From Eoetvoesia sp035555955 (lineage in GTDB: Bacteria; Pseudomonadota; Gammaproteobacteria; Burkholderiales; Burkholderiaceae_B): DNA of 64,000 nt. The notes beneath the pieces are model-generated. The model searched no databases and was not told the DNA's origin. It saw only the letters and a list, made by a program, of their open reading frames with translations. The DNA lies in contig NZ_DATMGA010000009.1 in the NCBI RefSeq assembly GCF_035555955.1, forward strand, positions 1 to 64,000, in the 5' to 3' direction. Positions 7,957 through 16,726 of the stretch are shown here, piece after piece; within the stretch, counting starts at the first letter, position 1, and each line of letters starts with the position of its first letter. The position numbers and the translations under genes were made by a program.

Positions 7957-10269
7957 ATGAGCCATGCCGACCATATGACAACCGAATCGCTGACGGCCAA
8001 CGACCCGCCGCTATCCGCCTGGTGGCTGCGCAGCATCCTCATAGTCATGGTCGTGGGGTTCGCGGGCATCATCGCCATTACCGCATTGGCGTACCGCGAC
8101 GCACCACCCATTCCAGCGCAAGTCGTCGATATGCAGGGCCGCCAACTGTTCAGCCGCGACGACATCCAGGACGGCCAGGCGATTTTCCTTAGATACGGCC
8201 TGATGAACAACGGCAGCATCTGGGGCCATGGCGCCTACCTGGGGCCGGACTACTCCGCCGAGGCCCTGCATCGCTTCGGCCAGGACACCGCCAACGCCAT
8301 TGCCCAGAACCAGTATCGCAAGCCGTTTGCCGAGCTCTCCGCGGGCGAGCAAGCCGCCGCCCGGGCGCAAGCCATTGTCGAACTGAAGACCAACCGCTAC
8401 GACTCCGCGACCGGCGTATTGACCTTCACATCCGAACAAGCCGCCGCCCATCAGCAGGAAATCGCCTATTGGACACGCTATTTTCAAGACCCCGTGCGCA
8501 ATGCGGGGCTCAAGCACGGCCTCATCTCGGATCCGGCCGAGCTGCGCCAGCTTACGGCCTTCATCACCTGGGCCGCCTGGGTATCGGTGGCCAACCGGCC
8601 GGGGAAGGCATATTCCTATACCAACAATTTCCCCTTCGATCCGGATGTAGGCAATGTTCCCACGCCAAACGCCATGTTCTGGAGCGCCCTCAGCCTGCTG
8701 GTCCTGCTGGCCGGCATTGCAACGGTACTGCTGGCCTTCGGGAAGTTCGAATACCTGGGATGGATCAGCACGGGCAACCGCGTCACGCCGCAACTGCTGC
8801 CGGGTCGCGCCAGCCCGGGGCAGCGCGCCCTGCTCAAGTTCTACGTCGTCGTGGCCTTGCTGTTCCTGATGCAGACCCTGGTGGGCGGAGCCGTAGCGCA
8901 TTACCGCGCCGATCCGGGCACTTTCTACGGCTTCCAGCTGGAGTCCATTTTTCCCAGCAACCTGATGCGGACCTGGCATCTGCAAACGGCTGTCTTCTGG
9001 ATAGCCACCGCCTTCGTGGCATCCGCCCTGTTCCTGGCCCGTTCGCTGCGCTCGGACGAACCGCGCGGCCTGGCCACCTGCATACACTTGCTGTTCGGCG
9101 CGTTCGCCGTGGTCATTGCCGGCAGCCTGCTGGGCGAATGGCTGGGCATTTCCCAGGTACTGGGTTCGTGGTGGTTCTGGCTTGGCAATCAGGGATGGGA
9201 ATTCCTTGAGCTGGGCCGGCTCTGGCAATACCTGCTGATCGCGGGCCTGTTCGTGTGGTTTGCGATACTGTGCTGGATGCTGCGCCCGGATTCGCTGAAA
9301 CTGGCGGCGGCCAGGCCTCTGGCGAAAATGTTCCTGCTGTCCACGCTGGCCATTCCCGTGTTTTACATTCCAGCCTTGTTGTATGGCGCCAAAACCAATT
9401 TCACGGTCGTCGATACCTGGCGCTTCTGGATCATCCACTTATGGGTCGAGGGGTTCTTCGAGTTCTTCGCCACCACCGTCGTCGCGCTGACGCTCTATCA
9501 GCTGGGCCTGACCCAGCGCAATACCGCCCTGCGCGTCATCTACCTGGACGCCATCCTGTACTTCCTTGGCGGCCTGATCGGCACGGGACACCATTGGTAC
9601 TTCAACGGCCAGACCAACTTCAACATGGCCATGTCGGCCATGTTCTCGGTGCTCGAGGTCGTGCCGCTGACCCTGCTCACGCTCGATGCCTGGGATTTCG
9701 TGCGCACTACGCGCGGCTCGTGTTCGACCTGCAACACGCCCATCGCCGTCCCGCACAAATGGACGTTCTACTTCCTGATGGCGGTCGGCTTCTGGAACTT
9801 CGTGGGCGCGGGCATGTTCGGCTTTCTCATCAACCTTCCTATCGTCAGCTACTACGAAGTCGGCACCCAGCTTACGCCCAACCACGGCCACGCGGCCATG
9901 ATGGGCGTATTCGGCATGCTGGCCATCGCCCTGACCGTATTCGCGCTGCGGCAGGCCAGCTCCGACGAGCATTGGAAGGGCATCGAAAAATACGTGAAGA
10001 TCTCCTTCTGGGGCACGAACATCGGCCTTGCGCTGATGATCGTGCTCAGCCTGTTCCCCAGCGGCGCGCTGCAAATATGGGATGTCATCGAACATGGCTA
10101 CTGGCACGCCCGGGGATTCGACTACGTGAACAGCGATCGCTCGCGCTTCATAGAATGGATGCGGCTGCCCGGAGACCTGATCTTTATTTTCGCGGGCGCC
10201 CTGCCCCTGGTGATCGCCACGATCAAGGGCTATCTAGGCATGAAGTCCAGCTCTGCGGCCGATCGGTAA
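7957..10269 (+). CDS. norB: Quinol-dependent nitric oxide reductase (qNor)
   Basis: Reduces 2 NO to N2O with electrons from quinol at the inner membrane. At 770 residues it is the long single-subunit form: an N-terminal helix and periplasmic cytochrome-c-like domain without haem-c ligands (residues about 50-230), then the 12-helix NorB catalytic core. Histidine ligands for the low-spin haem, high-spin haem and FeB appear in HLQTAVFW, HLWVEGFFEFF, GTGHHWYF and NHGHAAMMG. No norC is present, as expected for qNor. The ATG at 7957 has GAAGGAG upstream. It probably detoxifies NO or completes a denitrification step; this window contains no nir or nos genes. Confidence 0.95.
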   Translation: MSHADHMTTESLTANDPPLSAWWLRSILIVMVVGFAGIIAITALAYRDAPPIPAQVVDMQGRQLFSRDDIQDGQAIFLRYGLMNNGSIWGHGAYLGPDYSAEALHRFGQDTANAIAQNQYRKPFAELSAGEQAAARAQAIVELKTNRYDSATGVLTFTSEQAAAHQQEIAYWTRYFQDPVRNAGLKHGLISDPAELRQLTAFITWAAWVSVANRPGKAYSYTNNFPFDPDVGNVPTPNAMFWSALSLLVLLAGIATVLLAFGKFEYLGWISTGNRVTPQLLPGRASPGQRALLKFYVVVALLFLMQTLVGGAVAHYRADPGTFYGFQLESIFPSNLMRTWHLQTAVFWIATAFVASALFLARSLRSDEPRGLATCIHLLFGAFAVVIAGSLLGEWLGISQVLGSWWFWLGNQGWEFLELGRLWQYLLIAGLFVWFAILCWMLRPDSLKLAAARPLAKMFLLSTLAIPVFYIPALLYGAKTNFTVVDTWRFWIIHLWVEGFFEFFATTVVALTLYQLGLTQRNTALRVIYLDAILYFLGGLIGTGHHWYFNGQTNFNMAMSAMFSVLEVVPLTLLTLDAWDFVRTTRGSCSTCNTPIAVPHKWTFYFLMAVGFWNFVGAGMFGFLINLPIVSYYEVGTQLTPNHGHAAMMGVFGMLAIALTVFALRQASSDEHWKGIEKYVKISFWGTNIGLALMIVLSLFPSGALQIWDVIEHGYWHARGFDYVNSDRSRFIEWMRLPGDLIFIFAGALPLVIATIKGYLGMKSSSAADR

Positions 10270-10294
10270 TCGATATCGGTAATAAGCGGCCTTC

Positions 10295-10323
10295 GCCGGC
10301 GGCCCCGGAGTTGTGCCGCCGGC
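10295..10323. terminator. GC hairpin between convergent genes
   Basis: GCCGGCGGC (10295-10303) pairs perfectly with GCCGCCGGC (10315-10323) around an 11-base loop, between the NO reductase and methyltransferase genes, which converge. There is no T-run on either strand, so it may only assist termination. Confidence 0.4.
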
Positions 10324-10335
10324 CCGCGGCGTCCT

Positions 10336-11178
10336 TCAAGCGGCTTGCTGCTCGGGCGTAAAAAAGCGCCCGCGCATTTCCTCCAGGCCCAGCATCTTCA
10401 GCAGATTCTCCAGCCTTTCGGTCGCCTTGCGGCGCGGCAGGTTCTTGTAGGTGGCGATGATCAATTCATTCTTCAATGAATGCTCCCAGCCGACCAGTTC
10501 GGTAACCGTGACCTGGTAGCCGTGCGCCTCAAGTTGAAGGCTGCGCAGCACATTGGTGGCCTGGCTGCCGAATTCCCGCGTATGCAAGGGGTGGCGCCAG
10601 ATCTCGGCCAGCGCGCCCGCCCCCAGCGAAGCGGCTTTGTTCCGTCGCAGCACACTGGCCACCTCGGCCTGGCAGCACGGCACGACGACAATGTATTTGG
10701 CGTGCTTGTGCAGCGCAAACCGTATGGCGTCGTCGGTTGCGGTATTGCAGGCGTGCAGGGCGGTTACGATGTCAACGCGTTCCGGCAGCAAGCTGGACGT
10801 GATGGAGTCGGCCACCGACAGGTTCAGAAAGGACATGCCCGGAAACTCCAGGCGCTGCGCCAGGCGGGCGGCACTTTCAACCAGTTCCTGGCGTGTTTCG
10901 ATGCCATACAGATGCGATTTGTCTTTCAACTGCTTGAAAAACAGATCGTAAAGAATGAACCCGAGATAGGATTTCCCCGAGCCGTGGTCGACCAGCGTAA
11001 TGCCGTCGCGGCCCTGCTTCAGGTCCTCGAGCAGGGGCTCGATGAACTGGAACAAATGATAGACCTGCTTGAGCTTGCGCCGGCTGTCCTGGTTCATCTT
11101 GCCGTCGCGGGTAAGGATGTGGAGTTCCTTAAGCAGTTCGATGGACTGTTCGGGACGGATTTCGTGGGAGGAGGACAT
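10336..11178 (-). CDS. SAM-dependent methyltransferase-like protein
   Basis: A 280-residue soluble protein with a class I methyltransferase fold. LVDHGSGKSYLGFIL corresponds to the SAM-binding glycine motif (DxGxGKSxxG type), YGIETR is the acidic end of strand 2, and LHACNTATDDAI followed by VVPCCQ matches the Methyltransf_32 group that includes GSTCD-like proteins. The substrate is unknown, with RNA or protein most likely. I chose the ATG at 11178 over an upstream TTG at 11187 that would add three residues; neither has a strong ribosome binding site. It converges on qNor and is divergent from the acyltransferase gene. Confidence 0.8.
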   Translation of the reverse strand: MSSSHEIRPEQSIELLKELHILTRDGKMNQDSRRKLKQVYHLFQFIEPLLEDLKQGRDGITLVDHGSGKSYLGFILYDLFFKQLKDKSHLYGIETRQELVESAARLAQRLEFPGMSFLNLSVADSITSSLLPERVDIVTALHACNTATDDAIRFALHKHAKYIVVVPCCQAEVASVLRRNKAASLGAGALAEIWRHPLHTREFGSQATNVLRSLQLEAHGYQVTVTELVGWEHSLKNELIIATYKNLPRRKATERLENLLKMLGLEEMRGRFFTPEQQAA

Positions 11179-11336
11179 GGGGGGCAACGCAACGAAACGT
11201 TCAGGAATGACCCTGCTAGTTTACCCAATATCGGCGGCGGGCCAGCATTGCCGGCGGCGGCTCATGCACGGGATTACCGCCCGCATCCCCGAATGGTACT
11301 ATTGAGCCCTTTGGCAAAGACCGCACGCCTTCGGCA

Positions 11337-12287
11337 ATGGCTCGCGCCTCTGTGCCTGCTCCAGCCGACGTCGCCGCTGGCCGTCGGCCCTTACCAGGCT
11401 ATAACTTGAATCATAAATTACAACATGCCTTGACCGCGGGTTTATTGCGCGCACTTGCCGCATTGCCTTACGGCCTGGTCGCCCGATCGGGCGAAGCCCT
11501 GGGCCGATTGCTGTACCGGCTTCCCAGCAAGCGCAAACGCATTCTGCATACGAACCTGCGCCTTTGCTTCCCGGAGAAGACCGACCAGCAACGCGACAAC
11601 CTGGCGCGCGCGACATTCCAGCATGTCATCCGCAGCTATTTCGAACGCGGTGTGCAATGGTATGGCAGCGCCACGACGCTGACCCGCCTGACCGAGCTGC
11701 ATAGCGCCATAGAGCTGGCCGACGTGTATGAGCAGCCAACCATTTTCCTGGGGTTCCATTTCACCGCCATCGAGGCCGGATGCATGTATTACTCCATCCA
11801 CCACGAAGTGGCTTCGCTGTATACCCCCATGTCGAACCGGGCAGCGGAAAACATCTCCCGCACGCAACGCTCGCGGTTCGGGACCGAAATGATTCCGCGC
11901 GGCAGCAGTGCGCGACAAACCCTCAGCGTCCTGAAGTCGGGCAAGCCCATCATGCTTGCGGCGGACATGGACTTCGGGCTGCGCGACTCGGTGTTCGTGC
12001 CGTTTTTCGGAGTGCAGGCCTGCACGCTGACCGCGGTATCCCGGCTGGCCAAGATCAGCGGCGCGCGAGTCGTGCCATTCGTGACCGAAGTGCTGCCCGG
12101 CTACCGCGGCTACAAGCTGCGCATTTTCGAGCCGCTTCAGAACTACCCCTGCGGCGACGTCAAGGCCGATGCGCTATTGACCAACCAGTTCCTGGAAGCG
12201 CAAATACAGAATATTCCCGAGCAGTACTACTGGGTGCACCGCCGCTTCAAACGCCGCCCGGAAGGCGAGCCGTCCGTTTATCAGTAG
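11337..12287 (+). CDS. Lipid A biosynthesis acyltransferase, LpxL/HtrB family
   Basis: Transfers a secondary fatty acyl chain from acyl-ACP to the lipid A precursor at the inner membrane. The 316-residue product has an N-terminal hydrophobic anchor (LLRALAALPYGLVAR) and the catalytic H-x4-E motif in GFHFTAIEAG, plus the RGSSARQTL and ADMDFGLRDSVFVPFFG blocks typical of the family. The start is uncertain: ATG at 11337 gives a polar 23-residue leader, while TTG at 11406 begins LNHKLQHAL, where most homologues begin. No clear ribosome binding site decides it. The exact acyl position cannot be told from sequence. Confidence 0.88.
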   Translation: MARASVPAPADVAAGRRPLPGYNLNHKLQHALTAGLLRALAALPYGLVARSGEALGRLLYRLPSKRKRILHTNLRLCFPEKTDQQRDNLARATFQHVIRSYFERGVQWYGSATTLTRLTELHSAIELADVYEQPTIFLGFHFTAIEAGCMYYSIHHEVASLYTPMSNRAAENISRTQRSRFGTEMIPRGSSARQTLSVLKSGKPIMLAADMDFGLRDSVFVPFFGVQACTLTAVSRLAKISGARVVPFVTEVLPGYRGYKLRIFEPLQNYPCGDVKADALLTNQFLEAQIQNIPEQYYWVHRRFKRRPEGEPSVYQ

Positions 12288-12304
12288 GCTGATCCACGTA
12301 CAGG

Positions 12305-12324
12305 CGTCGCGGTCCATCGCGACG
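12305..12324 (+). terminator. Hairpin after the acyltransferase gene
   Basis: CGTCGCG (12305-12311) and CGCGACG (12318-12324) form a perfect 7-bp stem with a six-base loop 18 bases after the stop. It lacks a T-run, so it is a weak terminator candidate. Confidence 0.35.
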
Positions 12325-12422
12325 TATCGCCCGGGGCACGCCGAGCCGGCAGCAACGGCGCTGTCGCGATCCGCATCCATGGTTTATGCTCGTCAGACGC
12401 AAACGATCCAAGGGGACTTCGC

Positions 12423-13343
12423 ATGCACGTTCATGCCAAGGCTATCAGGTATTTCGACGCGATACGAAGATTGGGCTCGATCCGGGCGGCCGCGCGGCAA
12501 CTGCATGTCGACCCTTCCGCGGTGAACCGCCAGTTGCTGAACCTGGAGGAAGAGATCGGTGAACCGCTGTTCGATCGCCTGCCCAAAGGCCTGGAACTGA
12601 CCCAGGCGGGGGAAATCTTTGCCCAGCATGTCATTACCGTGCTTCAGGACGAACAGCGCACTCAGCTCGAACTGGCGAAGCTGCAGGGCATGGAACGGGG
12701 CGAGGTACGCGTGGCATGCGCCGAAGGGCTCAATACCGATTTCCTCCCCAACGCGCTGGAAACAATGATGGCCCGCCATCCAGGGGTTCGCATCCAGACC
12801 TTCGCGCACGGCTCTACCCAGGTGGGGGAAAGAGTCCTGAACGGCGACGCGGATATCGGCGTCGCTTTTTCGTTGCCGCCGCGCGCCGAGCTTCGATGTC
12901 TTCAGGCAGAGCGCTTCAGGCTGGGAGCCATCATGGCCCCCAGCCACCCCCTTGCCAACAAACCCAGCGTCGAGCTGCGCGAATGCATCGGCTATCCGCT
13001 TATCCTGGCCAGCCCCGGCGTAGCCCTGCACACGCTGCTCGAGCCCTTTCTGGCCGCCCTGCCGTCCTCGCTGCCATCGCTCCTGCATACCGATTCCATC
13101 GAGCTGATGCGGCAACTGGCGGCGCGCGGGCGCGGGCTTGCATTTCATACCCGTGTCGGCCTGGACGCGCTGCTCGAGGATGGCCGGCTGGTCTACAAAC
13201 GCCTGCGGGACAATGTGCCCGTGGCCCAACTGGGAATCTATGTCCGTGCCGAACGCACCCTGCCGCCGGCCATCGAGGTATGCGCCGCATTGCTGGGCGA
13301 AGAACTGCGGCGGTACGCCGGCCAGGAAGACCTGGAAACCTAG
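12423..13343 (+). CDS. LysR-family transcriptional regulator
   Basis: A 306-residue DNA-binding regulator. The winged helix-turn-helix lies at residues 8-65 (AIRRLGSIRAAARQLHVDPS then AVNRQLLNLEEEIGEPLFDR), and the rest is the two-lobed inducer-binding domain, as in LysR proteins. Instead of the common SQ-alS pattern the recognition helix has PSAVNRQ. It is transcribed in the same direction as the Rieske oxygenase 167 bases downstream and is a reasonable candidate to control it, although LysR genes usually face away from their targets. The inducer is unknown. Confidence 0.85.
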   Translation: MHVHAKAIRYFDAIRRLGSIRAAARQLHVDPSAVNRQLLNLEEEIGEPLFDRLPKGLELTQAGEIFAQHVITVLQDEQRTQLELAKLQGMERGEVRVACAEGLNTDFLPNALETMMARHPGVRIQTFAHGSTQVGERVLNGDADIGVAFSLPPRAELRCLQAERFRLGAIMAPSHPLANKPSVELRECIGYPLILASPGVALHTLLEPFLAALPSSLPSLLHTDSIELMRQLAARGRGLAFHTRVGLDALLEDGRLVYKRLRDNVPVAQLGIYVRAERTLPPAIEVCAALLGEELRRYAGQEDLET

Positions 13344-13510
13344 GAAGCAAAAACCTCCGGACTTCGGACCCGAAACATTCCCAGGCGCCACCGCGCAGCG
13401 TTGCAAAGCACGCAACACGATGCTGTTAATTTGCCAATATGCAGCAACACATCGGCTCCCTATACTGCCTCCATACAGCTTGAAAAAGTTTTGGCTGCCA
13501 AGGAGATGAT

Positions 13511-14581
13511 ATGGGCACTTTCGTGAACAACGCCTGGTATGTCGCGGCCTGGGGCAATGAAGTCAGGCGCGAACTATTGCCTCGCACCCTGCTCGGGCAG
13601 CAGATCCTGTTGTATCGCAAGGAAAACGGCGAGGCCGTCGCGCTTGTGGATCGATGCCCCCACAAATTGGCGCCTTTGTCGCTGGGCGAACTGAAAGGCG
13701 ATTCCGTGCAATGCGGCTATCACGGCTTGACCTTCGATTGCTCGGGAACCTGCATACGTGTGCCGGGGCAACGAAACATTCCGACCGAGGCGCAAGTGCG
13801 GGCTTTTCCCGTGATGGAAAAATACAATGCCATATGGGTCTGGATGGGAGACCCCGAGCAAGCCGACACAACCGCCATCATCGACGTTCCCCATTACGGC
13901 GACCCGGGCTGGGGGCTGGTCGATGGCCAATACCTGCACTTCAAGTCCAATTACCTGAACATCACCGACAATCTCGTCGACCCGGCCCATACCAGCTACG
14001 TGCACAAGAACACCATCGGCAATGCCGCCGGCGAAGAGGTCGGCGTCAAGGTCGAGCAAAGCGACTCCCATGTGCTGGCTTATCGCTGGATAAACGACGC
14101 GCCCCAGGTTCCGCTCGTCGAACGCATGGGCAAGCTGGCCGGCAATGTGGATAGATGGCAGTACTACTATCTGCACCTGCCCTCGATTTCATACGTCGAC
14201 TTCGGCTGTATCCCCGTGGGGACGGAGCCCACCGAAGCGAACAAGGACCGGGGGTTCCGCTCATTCAGCTTCAACTTCCTGACACCCGAGACAGAATCCA
14301 CCACGCACTATTTCTGGCTTCATCTGCGAAACTACCACCCCGACGATCCGCAGGCCTCCGACGATGTGGCGCGCCTCATGAACCAGACATTCGAGGAGGA
14401 CGCGACGCTGCTCGAATTCATTCAGCGCGAGCAGGAACGAACAGGAGTCAGGGAATATGCGCGCATCGCCATCGACAATGCGCCCTTGCGCATACGCAGG
14501 CAGATCGAACGGTTGCAGTCGAAGGAGCAATCCGCCGAGGCCGCGGCAATGGATTGCGAAGCAGAAACCGCCATACGCTGA
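13511..14581 (+). CDS. Rieske non-haem iron oxygenase, VanA-type
   Basis: The catalytic alpha subunit of an aromatic O-demethylase or ring-hydroxylating oxygenase. The N-terminal Rieske [2Fe-2S] site is complete: Cys49-Pro-His51 and Cys68-Gly-Tyr-His71. The mononuclear iron site follows with His160 and His165 in DPAHTSYVH, and Asp153/Asp157 upstream. At 356 residues it matches vanillate O-demethylase and phenoxybenzoate- or toluenesulfonate-type oxygenases, which act with a separate FMN/ferredoxin reductase. No such reductase is adjacent. AAGGAGATGAT precedes the ATG. The substrate is unproven; methoxylated benzoates are plausible. Confidence 0.88.
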   Translation: MGTFVNNAWYVAAWGNEVRRELLPRTLLGQQILLYRKENGEAVALVDRCPHKLAPLSLGELKGDSVQCGYHGLTFDCSGTCIRVPGQRNIPTEAQVRAFPVMEKYNAIWVWMGDPEQADTTAIIDVPHYGDPGWGLVDGQYLHFKSNYLNITDNLVDPAHTSYVHKNTIGNAAGEEVGVKVEQSDSHVLAYRWINDAPQVPLVERMGKLAGNVDRWQYYYLHLPSISYVDFGCIPVGTEPTEANKDRGFRSFSFNFLTPETESTTHYFWLHLRNYHPDDPQASDDVARLMNQTFEEDATLLEFIQREQERTGVREYARIAIDNAPLRIRRQIERLQSKEQSAEAAAMDCEAETAIR

Positions 14582-14635
14582 CGGCTGTGCGCAGCTGGAC
14601 GAAGCGCCCCGATTCAGGCGGGCCCCGGCCAGCCG

Positions 14636-15208
14636 CTATTTAGGCCTGGCATCCAGGCAGCGCTGCACGTACTGGGCAAACCCCGCCATGAACTGGGCCA
14701 GTTGCTGCCGGGTGCCGTCGTCGACAAGATTGCCTTCCTGATCGAACCGTTCGCCGGCGCGCGACACGAGCAGGCGCTGTTCGACCCACAACTGGGTGCC
14801 CAGCGTGCGCAGCACCGGCAGCCAGCCGCTTTGCGACAACACGGTTCCAAAACCGCCGGGGGAGGCTCCGATCAATGCCACCGGCTTACCCGTGAATATG
14901 CGCACGCCGTCGGCGGGAGGACGCGAAGCCCAGTCGATCGCGTTCTTGAATACGCCGGGAATGCCGTTGTTGTACTCGGGCGTGACCAGCAACAGGCCGT
15001 CGGCAGCCTCGATTTCGCTTTTAAGCCTGGCCACCGAAGCCGGAATGCCCTGCTCCTGCTCGATGTCCCCGTTGTACAACGGAACGTCGTCGATGGATGC
15101 GGCCTGAAGCGTCACGCCATCCGGCAAGGACTCCGCCGCCGCGCGAAGCAGCCCCCGGTTGTAGGAACGGCGGCGCAGGCTTCCGGCAATGCCAACCAGC
15201 TTGATCAT
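14636..15208 (-). CDS. NAD(P)H-dependent FMN reductase (flavodoxin fold)
   Basis: A 190-residue cytoplasmic flavoprotein. GIAGSLRRRSYNRGL near the N-terminus is the phosphate-binding loop for FMN, and PEYNNGIPGVFKNAIDW is the flavin-contact signature of the NADPH-dependent FMN reductase / ChrR / quinone reductase group. It may reduce quinones, chromate or azo compounds or supply reduced flavin. It converges on the Rieske oxygenase with 54 bases between, but lacks the ferredoxin domain needed to serve as that enzyme's usual partner. No strong operon link to the MFS gene upstream. Confidence 0.88.
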   Translation of the reverse strand: MIKLVGIAGSLRRRSYNRGLLRAAAESLPDGVTLQAASIDDVPLYNGDIEQEQGIPASVARLKSEIEAADGLLLVTPEYNNGIPGVFKNAIDWASRPPADGVRIFTGKPVALIGASPGGFGTVLSQSGWLPVLRTLGTQLWVEQRLLVSRAGERFDQEGNLVDDGTRQQLAQFMAGFAQYVQRCLDARPK

Positions 15209-15244
15209 GAGCGTTCTCCTCGAGTAAATAATAATACCCCTAAC

Positions 15245-16492
15245 TCATCGGAATCGAACGGTCGAGCCGGCAACGGCGCTATTGGCCTGCCTGGCGGACA
15301 CCGCTATATCGAGCGCCAGCGCCATTGCCATGGCAACTGCGCCAATGAAAAACAACCAGCGGTAATCGCCACCACTGCGGGAAAAGACGAAGGACAATCC
15401 GTACGCCGCGGCCGCCTGGGACAAAGCGAACCCCACCGTGGCGGTTCTCCAGGCGGAATTCTGTTGAGCGGGACGATGCGCCAGCAATTCCTGCACACGT
15501 CCCAGCACCAAAGGAACCGTGCCGGTGACAAATGCCCCCACAACTACGCTGGATGCAGCCAGCCAGAAAGCATCAACATCCAAGGCAGGAGCCGCCACAC
15601 CGAATATTTCCAACGCAAAGGCGAAACGCAGGGCACGTCCGAAACCGATGCGATCCGCCAGCATGCCAGCCAGAACCGGGCCCGCGGTCGCCCCCGCGCC
15701 AAAGAGTACCCAATATCCGGCGCCAGCTCGAAGCCCCTGCCCAAGCCCACGCGCCACAAAGTCCACGAGAAAAATCATGTGCGGCACCCAGCCAGCCGCG
15801 TTCAAGGCATATTCGATATACAGCGGCCACAAGAGAAGCCTGGCCGGAGGTGCGCGATGACAAGGTTCGGCTGACGGCGCCGGCGTCAACGCATCGGAAG
15901 GCCATCCCCGCCAGGCAATCGCCGTCAACAGCAGAGAAAGAAGACCCAAACCGATCCAGGCCCCGCTCAGGCTCCCTCCAAGCAGCCACGGAACCATTGT
16001 GCCGGATGCAACAACCCCCGCGCCGACTCCCATGAAGATGGCCCCGCTTGCCACGCCGCGACGCGCTGGCGAAATCCCGGGTAGCACCAAGGGTGCGGCA
16101 AGCACCATAAGGGTGCCACCGGAAAAACCGGCAAGCAAGCGCCATGCGAAGAACCAAAGGAATGAAGCAGGATGGGCGCAGGCAAAGAAGGCAAGTGTTG
16201 CAAGCACCATTGCGCTTCGCAGCACCGTGGGCGTCGACACCCTGCCCGCAAGAAACCCGCCGGCCAGAGCGCCAGCCAAATAGCCCGCGAGGTTGGCAGC
16301 GCCCAAATATGCAGCTTTCGATGGGTCGAACCAGCGAGCATCGACAATGGCAGGCAATAACGGCGTATACGCAAAACGCGCCAGCCCGATACCGACCAGG
16401 CTGGCGCAAAAGCCTGACAGCACTCCCCGCCATGCGGCCACAGTCCGGCCATCGCGCGTCTTGGTCTCCTGGTGGATTGCAGGCTTGCTCAT
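15245..16492 (-). CDS. MFS transporter, YbfB/YjiJ family
   Basis: A 415-residue inner-membrane transporter with 12 predicted helices. The N-terminal pattern GIGLARFAYTPLLPAI is characteristic of the YbfB/YjiJ (MFS_4) group of putative efflux or uptake carriers. The ATG at 16492 is chosen because AAAGGA stands seven bases before it; an ATG at 16510 would add six residues without a site. It is divergent from a LysR regulator, with an A/T-rich 234-base control region between, and is probably its target. The substrate is unknown. Confidence 0.85.
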   Translation of the reverse strand: MSKPAIHQETKTRDGRTVAAWRGVLSGFCASLVGIGLARFAYTPLLPAIVDARWFDPSKAAYLGAANLAGYLAGALAGGFLAGRVSTPTVLRSAMVLATLAFFACAHPASFLWFFAWRLLAGFSGGTLMVLAAPLVLPGISPARRGVASGAIFMGVGAGVVASGTMVPWLLGGSLSGAWIGLGLLSLLLTAIAWRGWPSDALTPAPSAEPCHRAPPARLLLWPLYIEYALNAAGWVPHMIFLVDFVARGLGQGLRAGAGYWVLFGAGATAGPVLAGMLADRIGFGRALRFAFALEIFGVAAPALDVDAFWLAASSVVVGAFVTGTVPLVLGRVQELLAHRPAQQNSAWRTATVGFALSQAAAAYGLSFVFSRSGGDYRWLFFIGAVAMAMALALDIAVSARQANSAVAGSTVRFR

Positions 16493-16556
16493 GAATAGTC
16501 CTTTGTCCATGTGAATGAAACAAGGCTACGCGCGATATCCAATCTTGAAAATTGAA

Positions 16557-16591
16557 TTTATCAGATTATTTATATCTATAAAAAAGATAAG
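16557..16591. promoter_or_regulatory. A/T-rich inverted repeat in the divergent MFS/LysR control region
   Basis: TTTATC at 16557-16562 and GATAAG at 16586-16591 bracket a highly A/T-rich segment including TATATCTATA. It is the only strongly A/T-rich stretch in the 234-base gap between two divergent genes, so it probably holds the overlapping promoters and the LysR operator. Confidence 0.35.
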
Positions 16592-16726
16592 TAGTAAACT
16601 TCAGCGGTAGATGATATTTCTGCTCAAAACGTCGCCAATGGCGCATATATTAAGAACTTCGGCCCGAGCGGCAACATCGCCCCGGCACGCTTCGCCATTA
16701 CGCATTTCCATTTCAATAGGGAATAT

